This document shows, piece by piece, positions 1-7,693 of a stretch of DNA of 43,481 bases. Both the position numbers and the translations under genes were made by a program. The notes beneath the pieces are model-generated. The model made no database searches. It saw only the letters and a program-made list of their open reading frames with translations, and was not told the DNA's origin. Source of the stretch: Moraxellaceae bacterium REDSEA-S32_B1 (GTDB taxonomy: Bacteria; Pseudomonadota; Gammaproteobacteria; Pseudomonadales; Moraxellaceae); NCBI GenBank assembly GCA_001626925.1, contig LUOR01000029.1, positions 1-43,481 of the forward strand, given 5' to 3'. Every line of letters starts with the position of its first letter. The stretch's first letter is position 1.

Positions 1-51
1 AACACCCCGAATCAGATGTATGAGCAAACAAAAACCGAGCTAATTGCTTAA
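1..51 (+). CDS. 3' end of an IS3-like transposase (partial)
   Basis: An open frame enters from the left edge and encodes NTPNQMYEQTKTELIA before a TAA at 49-51. The TPNxMYEQ stretch resembles the C-terminal tail of rve-type transposases of the IS3 group, where a TPxxxY segment follows the integrase core. Only 16 codons are visible, so the family call is tentative. About 20 bases downstream lies a stretch (about 71-91) ending in AGGACA that could be the element's terminal repeat, and the accessory genes begin just after it. Seen: frame and stop. Inferred: family and its role as the left border of the accessory patch. Confidence 0.45.
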   Translation, partial: NTPNQMYEQTKTELIA

Positions 52-59
52 CTCGGTTT
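32..59. terminator. Hairpin spanning the transposase stop codon
   Basis: AAACCGAG (32-39) pairs with CTCGGTTT (52-59). The stop codon of the partial transposase lies in the loop. On the minus strand the stem is followed by TTTTTGTTTG, so it would terminate leftward transcription better than rightward. It may shield the transposase end from incoming transcription. Confidence 0.45.
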
Positions 60-90
60 GAAGTGGAATACTGTCAATCTATTTCAGGAC

Positions 91-120
91 AAGACAGTAA
101 TAAAAATGACAATCTATAAT
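91..120 (+). promoter_or_regulatory. Candidate promoter for the Fic/Doc operon
   Basis: A perfect TATAAT lies at 115-120, with AAGACA (four of six matches to TTGACA) at 91-96 and an 18-base spacer. The -10 lies about 36 bases before the first possible start of the antitoxin gene. The -35 falls at the presumed end of the upstream insertion sequence, so this could be a hybrid promoter made at the junction. Based on sequence match only. Confidence 0.4.
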
Positions 121-156
121 TCATTTTACTATGCTATATTTTGAAGAGATTTAAGA

Positions 157-348
157 GTGAGAAATGATATGAATAAGCGTCTTGAAAATTATAATTCTGA
201 CGATCGTAAACAGCGATCTGCGATCAAAGCACAGGTGTTAGAGATGCAGTTTGGCGATGATGAGGCGACTAAACGTGTGGTAATGCATAGTGCGAAGCGT
301 GTCATTCAACAACATAAAGCAGAATTACAAGAGTTGGCATATAAATGA
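157..348 (+). CDS. Putative antitoxin of a Fic/Doc toxin module
   Basis: A small charged protein of 63 residues from a GTG start, or 59 residues from the ATG at 169; neither start has a clearly better ribosome site. It is rich in Lys, Arg, Glu and Gln and lacks a signal peptide or membrane segment. I recognise no domain. The antitoxin role is inferred from position: its TGA overlaps the ATG of the Doc-like toxin in a four-base ATGA, the usual coupled antitoxin-first layout of type II toxin-antitoxin pairs. It does not resemble Phd, the classical partner of Doc, as far as I can judge by eye. It would be expected to bind the toxin and autoregulate the promoter upstream. Confidence 0.6.
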   Translation: MRNDMNKRLENYNSDDRKQRSAIKAQVLEMQFGDDEATKRVVMHSAKRVIQQHKAELQELAYK

Positions 349-731
349 GCCTGATTAATCTGACCTTCGTCGTTGCGGTACACGATGAAATATTGCGTCA
401 AACTGGCGTTGGTCGTGCGGGTTGTGACATTGGGAAATTAGAAAGTGTACTCGGCAGAATCGAACAGCAAATGTACTATAATCAAGTCGAAGATTTGTTC
501 GAGATTGCGGCGTGGTTTGGTATTGCAATTTCAAAAGGTCACGCTTTTGTAGATGGGAATAAGCGCACTGGATTGGCGGTGATGCTGACTTTTTTGGAAA
601 TTCAAGGTGTCAGTATTCAAGAACAAACTGGCTTGGATGATTTGATGGTGGAAATTGTTGAGTCACAAGAAGAACATGAAATACTTGCAAATAAAGTATC
701 AGACTTTTTGTATGATTTGTCTGAAATATAA
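345..731 (+). CDS. doc: Fic/Doc family (death-on-curing) toxin
   Basis: A 128-residue protein close in length to phage P1 Doc (126 residues). The Fic core motif is intact at residues 66-74, HAFVDGNKR, with the catalytic His66, acidic Asp70 and the Asn-Lys-Arg anion-binding residues. Doc enzymes carry NKR where long Fic AMPylators carry NGR, and P1 Doc phosphorylates elongation factor Tu; this protein probably modifies a translation target in the same way, but that is inference. It is translationally coupled to the antitoxin upstream by ATGA and followed nine bases later by a UDG-like gene, which suggests one transcript. The module sits next to an insertion-sequence end, consistent with transfer. 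Confidence 0.88.
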   Translation: MSLINLTFVVAVHDEILRQTGVGRAGCDIGKLESVLGRIEQQMYYNQVEDLFEIAAWFGIAISKGHAFVDGNKRTGLAVMLTFLEIQGVSIQEQTGLDDLMVEIVESQEEHEILANKVSDFLYDLSEI

Positions 732-739
732 TCTGAAGT

Positions 740-1456
740 ATGAGTTTATGTATGCATCAAAATGAACAATTAGAAAAGTTATATAGAAATCATTGGGATG
801 ATATATCTAATGCGCTGGAAAATCAGAATAAAAAGTATGCAATGCCTTTCTTGATTAAAGTTCCTGAAGCTATAAATAATCCCACCGCATATAAAATTAT
901 GATCTTTGGGCAAGAAACTCTAGGATGGTATGACCACCGCACATTAGAAGAGTGGATAGCGATTGGGATGCCAGAGTACGAAAAATTCTATTTAGAACGT
1001 AATTTCTATGAAGGATACTCTAAAAGTTCGTTTTGGAAAAAATTTCGTTATTTTGAAAGAGAACTTTCAAATGCTGTTTTAGATAAGGGGAAGTCACCAG
1101 TATTTATTTGGAATAATATTTCTAAAATAGGTAAATCTAAAAATTTGGGATCGGGAATATTTGATGATATAAGAAAAATAGAACGTGAAAATTTTTCTGT
1201 CATTTCCCAAGAGTTACAAATTATCAAACCTGATTTATGTATATTTATGACTGGACCAAATAGAGACCATGACATAAGATTTCATTTTCCAGAAATAAAG
1301 ATTAGCCAATTTGGAAATGGTTATCCAATTCGTGAAATGGCACAACTTGAATTGTGTGGATTTAACGGTATTAGATTATATCATCCAAGTTATTATGGAA
1401 AATTTACTAAAAAATATCAGAACGATGCAATGCAAAGTTTAAAAGAAATGATGTGA
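740..1456 (+). CDS. Uracil-DNA-glycosylase-fold-like protein, first of a pair
   Basis: A 238-residue soluble protein. After a hydrophobic beta strand comes FGQET at 56-60 followed by GWY, which resembles the first active-site loop of uracil-DNA glycosylase (UDG) superfamily proteins (Ung has GQDPYH). WNN at 124-126, TGPN at 171-174 and a late HPSYYG at 215-220 follow; HPS matches the second UDG catalytic motif. The order and spacing suit this fold, but the catalytic Asp of Ung is absent and the first loop is GQET, so repair activity is not assured. Start is the ATG at 740; an ATG four codons later is also possible and neither has a strong ribosome site. AT-rich codon use contrasts with the core genes. 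Nucleic-acid processing or defence is a guess. Confidence 0.6.
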   Translation: MSLCMHQNEQLEKLYRNHWDDISNALENQNKKYAMPFLIKVPEAINNPTAYKIMIFGQETLGWYDHRTLEEWIAIGMPEYEKFYLERNFYEGYSKSSFWKKFRYFERELSNAVLDKGKSPVFIWNNISKIGKSKNLGSGIFDDIRKIERENFSVISQELQIIKPDLCIFMTGPNRDHDIRFHFPEIKISQFGNGYPIREMAQLELCGFNGIRLYHPSYYGKFTKKYQNDAMQSLKEMM

Positions 1457-1485
1457 TTTACTTATTTTTTCAATAGGGAAACAGT

Positions 1486-2220
1486 ATGAGAAACGCAAAC
1501 ACTCTTAAGAATGAATATTTGGAAATACTTTCAAGTTTAGATGAAAGTTACTTTGATAAAAATCATCCCGAAACGAAATACAATAAAGAAGCCGGTCTAT
1601 CAGGGCTGTTTTTGCCAAGCCAGCCTGATCAATATTTTGAAGCAAAAAATAAAATTATGATCATTGGTGCAGAAACACGAGATTGGGATGTACAGGGAGA
1701 TAGTGATTATTCGAATTTGACAGATTATATTGATCGCTCAATAGCTAAACATAAAAAATTCCTTGAGATACATTTGTCGTTAAAAAATACAGGAAAAATT
1801 ACTTTTCATGATTTCACGAGAGCTGTTTCTGAAAGAAGTGGAAGTGATGGGCTGTTGTATTGTAATTTATTTGCTTTTTCGTGGAGTCAGAAAAGTCCGA
1901 TCAAAACGAAATATTTTAAAGAAATTCATGAGGTTTCAAAAAGACTGTTGCAGGCTCAATTAAACTATTTTCAGCCAAATTACATCATCTTGGCGAATGG
2001 GTTGTCTTCTGTTAAATATAGACGTGAAATGTTTCCGCTAGATAAGTGTAAAGACTCAACAACTTTTGAAAGTAATGGCATTACTAAAAATCAGCTATGG
2101 CAATTTAACTTTGATGATAAATATCAATGTTTCAGAATTCAGCATCCATCGACGATTAGAGGGCGAAACGAAGCAAAAATTGCTCGCAATAAACTGTTAG
2201 AACTCCTCCCGAGTAAATAA
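1486..2220 (+). CDS. Uracil-DNA-glycosylase-fold-like protein, second of a pair
   Basis: A 244-residue soluble protein with the same skeleton as its upstream neighbour: a hydrophobic strand then IGAETRDW at 60-67, NLFAFSW at 127-133, LANG at 169-172 and HPSTIRG at 220-226. The G-[QA]-E-T and HPS motifs are shared, while the rest of the two proteins has diverged, so they look like distant paralogues or heterodimer partners. An AGGG ribosome site precedes the ATG at a good distance. It lies 29 bases after the first UDG-like gene and is followed directly by a further small gene, suggesting an operon. I do not recognise a named family beyond the UDG-like fold; function unknown. Confidence 0.55.
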   Translation: MRNANTLKNEYLEILSSLDESYFDKNHPETKYNKEAGLSGLFLPSQPDQYFEAKNKIMIIGAETRDWDVQGDSDYSNLTDYIDRSIAKHKKFLEIHLSLKNTGKITFHDFTRAVSERSGSDGLLYCNLFAFSWSQKSPIKTKYFKEIHEVSKRLLQAQLNYFQPNYIILANGLSSVKYRREMFPLDKCKDSTTFESNGITKNQLWQFNFDDKYQCFRIQHPSTIRGRNEAKIARNKLLELLPSK

Positions 2221-2559
2221 TTGAAAATCGGTATCTTTTGGTATGACCAAGATCGAGTGATCGGCATAGCGCACCATTTTGATCAGAATGATGCAGATTC
2301 ATTGGGTTTAATCGACAGCGATTATAACCATGTGCAGTATTGGGAAAAGTTACGTGTGGAAAATTCTCATTTACAATATATCGAATATGAGGAAATTCCA
2401 CGGGGTCGAGTCATTTTCAATACTAAAAAAGCTCAGCCGATGATTTACATGGATTCAAAGTTATTTAAAACCTCTATTACGAAGAAAATTGCAGTGTTCT
2501 TCGAGCTCGATTTTGATCAGATTATTTGGAAAAAAGATCCGCATTACCGTACAAAGTGA
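2221..2559 (+). CDS. Hypothetical protein, last gene of the Fic/UDG-like cassette
   Basis: A frame of 112 residues starting with TTG immediately after the TAA of the preceding gene. It is acidic and aromatic, with FWYDQD near the start, YEEIPRGRVIFN around 59-70 and FFELDFDQIIW near the end. No signal peptide, membrane span or named domain is apparent. The in-frame TTG with zero spacing implies translation by reinitiation from the upstream gene; no separate ribosome site is evident beyond AGTAAATAA. The coherent frame to 2559 and lack of a better frame on the other strand support it as real. Similar small conserved hypothetical proteins may exist in Moraxellaceae, but I cannot name one. Confidence 0.6.
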   Translation: MKIGIFWYDQDRVIGIAHHFDQNDADSLGLIDSDYNHVQYWEKLRVENSHLQYIEYEEIPRGRVIFNTKKAQPMIYMDSKLFKTSITKKIAVFFELDFDQIIWKKDPHYRTK

Positions 2560-2584
2560 TAGCAAGAAATTTTAAGCAATAAAA

Positions 2585-2604
2585 AGCCCCACATCAGCAG
2601 GGCT
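2585..2604 (-). terminator. Rho-independent terminator of czcD
   Basis: AGCCC (2585-2589) pairs with GGGCT (2600-2604). On the minus strand the stem is followed by TTTTATTGC, placing it as the end of the leftward czcD transcript. Confidence 0.7.
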
Positions 2605-2608
2605 AGTC

Positions 2609-2630
2609 GTATACGGATCAAGCCGTATAC
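2609..2630. repeat. Perfect 8-bp inverted repeat
   Basis: GTATACGG (2609-2616) and CCGTATAC (2623-2630) form a perfect stem with a six-base loop, right beside the terminator. There is no T-run on either side, so it is not a simple terminator. A third hairpin, TTAAAGC/GCTTTAA (2660-2666 with 2674-2680), follows. Confidence 0.6.
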
Positions 2631-2691
2631 TGTATGAGGCTCATCTCAAACTAAGTGTATTAAAGCATAGCTCGCTTTAATTATCCATCGT

Positions 2692-2721
2692 TTTAAAAAT
2701 CAAGCCCTTTAAAAATCAAGC
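2692..2721. repeat. Tandem repeat across the czcD stop codon
   Basis: TTTAAAAATCAAGC occurs at 2692-2705 and again at 2708-2721, a 16-base period. The czcD stop (2709-2711) lies in the second copy, so the duplication is just beyond and over the end of the gene and leaves the protein intact. Confidence 0.7.
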
Positions 2722-3665
2722 TCGGCATGCTGATGATTGCGAGTTTCCGTCTGTATGGTCACATGCTCAATACCGATGGCTTGAAGCGATTGCTCAACCT
2801 CATGGAGCAGACTTTGTACGTTTTGCATGGTCATCTGATCATCGACCACGATATGACAGCTCAAGATATAACGCTTACTGGATAGACTCCAAATATGCAG
2901 ATCGTGCACGTCGAGGATACGATCATTTGCCATGATCTGCGCTTGAATCTCAGCAACATCGAATCGTTCAGGTGTACCTTGCATCAGCACATGCGTTGAT
3001 TGCTTGACCACACTCCAACCGCTACGCAATACCAAGAGCGCCACCAATACACTCGCCACCGTATCTGCCCATTGCCATGAGAAGAGATAAATACACAGCG
3101 CCGCAATGATCGCACCAACCGAACCAAGCAGATCACTCAGCACATGCAAAAATGCACCACGCATATTCAGATCATTTTCAGTATCGCTACCTCGAAACAT
3201 CATCCACGCCACGATGATATTAATCAATAAGCCCAAAGTGGCAATGATCAGCATGCCTTGCACATGAATGTCTTCAGGCGTTTGTAGACGTAGAATCGCC
3301 TCGACAAAAATATAAATTGAAATCGCTACAAGGGTAATACCGTTGATGGCTGCGGCTAAGATTTCAAAGCGTTGATAGCCAAAACTTTTACGAGCATTAC
3401 TGGTTTTTTCACCGAGAAAAACGGCAAAGAGAGCAATACCCAGTGCCACAGAATCACTGAGCATATGTCCTGCATCAGAGATCAGCGCCAAGCTATTAGT
3501 CATATAGCCACCGACAAACTCTGCCACCATAAATATGGTGATCAGGATAAAACTGATGGTCAGGATTTTTTTATTATTGGGGATATGGCTATGGTCGTGG
3601 TTATGCTTATGATCGTGCTGATCAGTTGCATGGTCGTGTGAATGTTGATGTGAAGAATTAGACAT
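2709..3665 (-). CDS. czcD: Cation diffusion facilitator, CzcD-type zinc/cobalt/cadmium exporter
   Basis: A 318-residue inner-membrane cation/proton antiporter. The N-terminus is packed with His (HQHSHDHATDQHDHKHNHDH), a probable metal-binding loop. Six membrane segments follow, with the paired metal-site motifs DAGHMLSDS in helix 2 and HVLSDLLGS in helix 5 that coordinate zinc in this family (YiiP, CzcD, ZitB). The cytoplasmic C-terminal domain contains DVHDLHIWSL, typical of these proteins. I chose the ATG at 3665; the frame extends 29 codons further to a TTG but that extension is unlike the family. It ends at its own terminator and is divergent from the rluA-like gene. Likely induced by metal, but no operator was identified. 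Confidence 0.92.
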   Translation of the reverse strand: MSNSSHQHSHDHATDQHDHKHNHDHSHIPNNKKILTISFILITIFMVAEFVGGYMTNSLALISDAGHMLSDSVALGIALFAVFLGEKTSNARKSFGYQRFEILAAAINGITLVAISIYIFVEAILRLQTPEDIHVQGMLIIATLGLLINIIVAWMMFRGSDTENDLNMRGAFLHVLSDLLGSVGAIIAALCIYLFSWQWADTVASVLVALLVLRSGWSVVKQSTHVLMQGTPERFDVAEIQAQIMANDRILDVHDLHIWSLSSKRYILSCHIVVDDQMTMQNVQSLLHEVEQSLQAIGIEHVTIQTETRNHQHAELDF

Positions 3666-3887
3666 TTTTAATGCAGATATTATCAAACGAATAACTTTAA
3701 GCTTAACAATGCACGCCTTGAAGTTCAAGTGCTGTAGATCATTTATACACAACTAATTATTCCGACTCAATGGTTGATTGATTTGACTATATGTTCAAAT
3801 ATTTTTAGATAGATTTGCTTGCGCAGTATCGCCTAAGTTACTATCATCTGCACCTGCAAACTTTAATGATCATTAGGTGGAAAGGCG

Positions 3888-4544
3888 TTGCCGAACTTTT
3901 TGCAAGACTGTCTGATTTATCGTGACGACGATGTGATGGTCATCAACAAGCCTGCAGGTCTACTCAGTGTGCCAGGAAAAGGCGAAGCGCTCTCTGACAG
4001 TGTACAGACACGCCTTTTACAAGAAGAACCAAAAACACTCCTCGTTCATCGTCTTGATCGAGATACTTCGGGCATTTTAGTCTTTGCTTTAAATAAAGCA
4101 GCACAGCGTCATATCTCCATTCAATTCCAACAGCGTCAAACGGAAAAAAAATATCACGCCATTGTCGAAGAGCATTTGAGCGATCATTTTGAAGATTTTG
4201 CCGAGATCAATATGCCTGTGCGTTATGACGAAGCGCATCCGCCGTTGCATATTGCCGATGAATCGCATCCAAAGCCTGCGCAAAGTTATTATCAAGTGAT
4301 TGAAAATTTTTATATTCAGAATGTGCCTGTGAGTCGGATTGTCTTAAAACCGATTACAGGGCGTTCGCACCAATTACGTGTACATACCCAATATATCGGT
4401 CATCCGATTATTGGCGATACGCTATACGCCACAGCACAAGGGCAGTCGCTTGCTGAACGCCTGTGTTTGCATGCGGCGGAGCTCAGTTTTGTACATCCTG
4501 TTACAGGGCAAACATTGAACTTTGTTTGCCAAACTCCATTTTAG
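3888..4544 (+). CDS. rluA: RluA-family pseudouridine synthase
   Basis: A 218-residue protein, almost the length of E. coli RluA (219), which converts U746 of 23S rRNA and U32 of some tRNAs to pseudouridine. The signature HRLDRDTSG lies at 54-62 with the catalytic Asp57, preceded by VINKPAGLLSVPG and followed by the late GRSHQLRVH motif of the family. No S4 domain is present, which separates it from RluC/RluD. The start is a TTG: AGGTGG at 3875-3880 lies seven bases before it and no ATG is nearby. It stands alone between divergent czcD and rapA. RluA is the best fit, though the exact target is inferred from length. Confidence 0.85.
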   Translation: MPNFLQDCLIYRDDDVMVINKPAGLLSVPGKGEALSDSVQTRLLQEEPKTLLVHRLDRDTSGILVFALNKAAQRHISIQFQQRQTEKKYHAIVEEHLSDHFEDFAEINMPVRYDEAHPPLHIADESHPKPAQSYYQVIENFYIQNVPVSRIVLKPITGRSHQLRVHTQYIGHPIIGDTLYATAQGQSLAERLCLHAAELSFVHPVTGQTLNFVCQTPF

Positions 4545-4738
4545 ACTTTTATGATGGTTTTTTAATCGGTTAAAATGCAACATAGCAATCTGTCATGATC
4601 AAGGGTGAATGGGAATTTTCAAGAAGCATGGACTGCATTGTCATACTTTTTGCTTATTCATTCTGGAAAATGTGTGATGGATTGCTTTGAATTTTAACTC
4701 GATAAAATGCATTCAACTTTTTGATTAAGGTGAAAAAC

Positions 4739-7564
4739 TTGCAACAATTTGCGATCGGACAACGTTGGCTTTCAGATACGGAATCAGAGCTAGGACTGGG
4801 CGTACTCATTGATGTTGATGAGCGAGCAATCAGTATTCTGTTTCCAAAAAGTGATGAAACACGGGTCTATGCACGAAGCAATGCACCTTTATCACGCATT
4901 GTGTTCAATGTCGGCGATATGATTTCCGATCAAGAAGGACTCGAATGGCAAGTGCTGTCAGTTGAAGATCGTGGTGGCGTGATGAAATATCATGCCAAAC
5001 GTACCGATGCGCAGGGCGATGAAGTCATCAAAGACCTCAATGAAACCCGCTTAGGTGCGCACATCCAATTGTCAAAGCCATTAGAGCGCATGCTTGCCAG
5101 TCAGGTCGATTATAAAGAATGGTACGACTTGCGTATCCAAGCCTTGATGATGCAAGCGACCATGAAGCGTAGTCCACTACGTGGTTTGCTTGGTGCTCGT
5201 GTCGGTTTGATTCCGCATCAGCTCTATATCGCCAACGAAGTCGGGACTCGACTTGCTCCACGTGTGTTACTTGCCGATGAAGTCGGTTTGGGAAAAACCA
5301 TTGAAGCAGGTTTGATTATCCATCAACAATTGAAAACTGGTCGTAGTGAACGTGTGCTGATTTTGGTGCCTGATTCATTGCAATATCAATGGATGATTGA
5401 AATGCGTCGTCGTTTCAATTTGCCATTTTCGATTTTTGACCTGACCCGTACCGCATCGATCAAAGAACATGATCCTGAGCTCAATCCTTTTAGCACCGAA
5501 CAACGCATTATCGCCAGTATCGACTTGATGCTCGATCACCCTGATTTGCATGAACAAGCCATTGAAGCAGGTTTTGATTTACTTGTGGTCGATGAAGCAC
5601 ATCATTTGATTTGGTCGGAGCAAGAAGGCGGTAATGATCGCTATGATTTGGTTGAAGATTTTGCCAATAAAACCGCAGGCGTGCTGTTATTAACAGCAAC
5701 ACCTGAACAGCTTGGCGTAGAAAGTCATTTTGCTCGTTTGCGTTTACTCGATCCACAGCGTTTTAACGATCTTGATCGCTTCTTGGCAGAAGAAGAACAA
5801 TATCAACAAACCGCTAAAATCGCCGAAGTATTGATGTCAGATATGCCTTTAGAAGAAGGGCAATTGGCTTCACTCGAACAATTATTAGGTCATCCAATCC
5901 AAGATGAGCCTGAACTACGCAATCGTGCCATTCATGAGTTGCTTGATCGTCATGGTACAGGGCGGATTTTGTTCCGTAATACTCGTGAAGCGATACAAGG
6001 TTTCCCAGGGCGTGATTGCTTGCCTGTGCCGTTGCCACGTCCTGAACATTGGCAAACCGAAGGCAAACTGCGTGAGCAAATGTGGCCTGAGGAATTACAA
6101 ATTGACGGCGCATGGATGGAACATGATCCACGTGTGTCATGGTTGATGAATGCGTTACGCCACGAGTTAAAGCATAAAAAAGTCTTGTTGATTGCTCGAA
6201 GTGGTCCTGTGGTCGAATCGCTAGAGAGTGCACTGCGCATTCATGCAGGCATTCGTACCGCAATGTTCCATGAAGGTATGAGCTTGCTTGAACGTGACCA
6301 AGCGGCGGCATATTTTGCTGAAGACAGCTATGGCGCACAGATTCTGCTGTGTTCTGAAATTGGCTCGGAAGGACGAAATTTCCAATTTGCCAGTGATTTG
6401 GTGTTGTTTGATTTGCCTGCCAATCCTGATGTACTGGAACAGCGTATTGGTCGTCTTGATCGTATCGGTCAGGAAAATCGCATCCAAATCCATGTGCCGT
6501 ATATCGAAGGCACAGCGCAAGAGCGGATGTTTCGTTGGTATAACGAAGGGCTGAATATTTTTAGTCAGATTTCACCGACGGCGCAGACTTTGCAAGAAAA
6601 CTTTATTGTCGAGCTGAAAGATTGTTTGCTTAACGATACGCCAGCATTTGAAGCATTACTTGAAAAGGTCAATGCAGAACGATTACAGCTTGAAGCGGCC
6701 ATGCAAGAAGGGCGAGACCGTTTGCTGGAATATAACTCGTGCCGTCCGCAAGTAGCAAAGCGTATTGTTAAAGCACTTGAAGATTATGAAGATAATTCGC
6801 TTGTGCCTGACTTTATCAAACGCTTTATGTCGGCGACCAATATCGACTTTGATGAGCAAAGTAACGGGACAGTGATCATTCGCCCGACTGATCAGATGCA
6901 AGTGCAAGGTTTGCAACTTGAAGAAGATGGCATGACTGTGACGTTCTATCGTGATCAAGCGCAGACTCGTGAAGATAGTCAGTTTTTAACACTTGAGCAT
7001 CCTTTTGTGGAAAGTGTGATGGAGCTGATCAACACCCAATCTTTTGGTAGCACCAATGTTGCTTTACTGAAAAGCAATGCAATCAAAGCAGGCACCATGT
7101 TGGTGGAGATGTGGTTTAAAGTCGATGTGATTGCACCAAAAGTACTGAATCTCGGTGCAAGTCTACCAAAACAATTGATCCGTGTCTTGCTCACTGAGAA
7201 CGGTCAAGATTTGTCAGAAAAAATTGCATCACATATCTTGCAACCTTATACGCAACATCTTGATGGCAATAATGCACGCCAAGTGATCAAGGCTCGCCGT
7301 GAAGTGATTGAAGCACGTTATGCGCAAGCGCTAGATATGGTCAAAGCGCAATTGCCACAGATTCAAGAAGGTGCACAGCAACATTATGAGAAGCGTTGGC
7401 AAAAGGAAATTGACCGCTTGAATTATCTCAAACAGCATAATCCAAGCATTCGCCAAGATGAAGTAGATCGCTTGGTGAAGCATCAACAAGAAGGTTTGGG
7501 CTTACTGAAACAGCTCAGTATTTCTCCTGAAGCAATCCGTGTTTTGGTGTCGGTGAATCCTTAA
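4739..7564 (+). CDS. rapA: RNA polymerase-associated helicase-like ATPase RapA
   Basis: A 941-residue SWI2/SNF2-type ATPase that binds RNA polymerase and promotes its recycling. The N-terminal Tudor-like region opens with QQFAIGQRWLSDTESELGLG. The Walker A motif DEVGLGKT is at 180-187, followed by VVDEAHH (motif II), LLTATPEQLG (motif III) and, in the helicase C-terminal half, SEIGSEGRNFQFA and RIGRLDRIGQ (motifs V and VI). Length compares with 968 in E. coli. I chose the TTG at 4739 because AAGGTG sits five to six bases before it and the family begins MQQFAIGQRW; upstream in-frame TTG (4721) and GTG are less suitable. It is transcribed alone and ends at a strong terminator. Confidence 0.95.
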   Translation: MQQFAIGQRWLSDTESELGLGVLIDVDERAISILFPKSDETRVYARSNAPLSRIVFNVGDMISDQEGLEWQVLSVEDRGGVMKYHAKRTDAQGDEVIKDLNETRLGAHIQLSKPLERMLASQVDYKEWYDLRIQALMMQATMKRSPLRGLLGARVGLIPHQLYIANEVGTRLAPRVLLADEVGLGKTIEAGLIIHQQLKTGRSERVLILVPDSLQYQWMIEMRRRFNLPFSIFDLTRTASIKEHDPELNPFSTEQRIIASIDLMLDHPDLHEQAIEAGFDLLVVDEAHHLIWSEQEGGNDRYDLVEDFANKTAGVLLLTATPEQLGVESHFARLRLLDPQRFNDLDRFLAEEEQYQQTAKIAEVLMSDMPLEEGQLASLEQLLGHPIQDEPELRNRAIHELLDRHGTGRILFRNTREAIQGFPGRDCLPVPLPRPEHWQTEGKLREQMWPEELQIDGAWMEHDPRVSWLMNALRHELKHKKVLLIARSGPVVESLESALRIHAGIRTAMFHEGMSLLERDQAAAYFAEDSYGAQILLCSEIGSEGRNFQFASDLVLFDLPANPDVLEQRIGRLDRIGQENRIQIHVPYIEGTAQERMFRWYNEGLNIFSQISPTAQTLQENFIVELKDCLLNDTPAFEALLEKVNAERLQLEAAMQEGRDRLLEYNSCRPQVAKRIVKALEDYEDNSLVPDFIKRFMSATNIDFDEQSNGTVIIRPTDQMQVQGLQLEEDGMTVTFYRDQAQTREDSQFLTLEHPFVESVMELINTQSFGSTNVALLKSNAIKAGTMLVEMWFKVDVIAPKVLNLGASLPKQLIRVLLTENGQDLSEKIASHILQPYTQHLDGNNARQVIKARREVIEARYAQALDMVKAQLPQIQEGAQQHYEKRWQKEIDRLNYLKQHNPSIRQDEVDRLVKHQQEGLGLLKQLSISPEAIRVLVSVNP

Positions 7565-7586
7565 TCGGTGAAAATTAAGTAAAAAC

Positions 7587-7617
7587 AAAAAACGCATTCA
7601 AATTGAATGCGTTTTTT
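7587..7617. terminator. Bidirectional terminator between rapA and alr
   Basis: AAAAAACGCATTCAA (7587-7601) is complementary to TTGAATGCGTTTTTT (7603-7617). The A and T runs on either side let it end both rapA (rightward) and the alr/dnaB transcript (leftward). Confidence 0.9.
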
Positions 7618-7693
7618 ATGATCAGTGTCTGAAATATAAAATCTAAACTTTGAGCAACTATAGTCAAAGAAATTAAGTGTTCTGACTTTGTCT

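Noticed and set aside
1048..1275. Minus-strand frame inside the first UDG-like gene
   Set aside because: It is a shadow of the plus-strand gene, with no ribosome site and an unlikely composition.
2156..2401. Minus-strand frame overlapping the second UDG-like gene and the 112-aa gene
   Set aside because: Its sequence is His/Tyr/Cys-scattered with no family pattern, and the plus-strand frames explain the region better.
3666..3752. Extension of czcD to a TTG at 3752
   Set aside because: The extra 29 residues do not resemble the His-rich N-terminus expected of the family.
5814..6338. A 174-residue minus-strand frame within rapA
   Set aside because: rapA is strongly supported by helicase motifs through this segment; the antisense frame has no recognisable domain.
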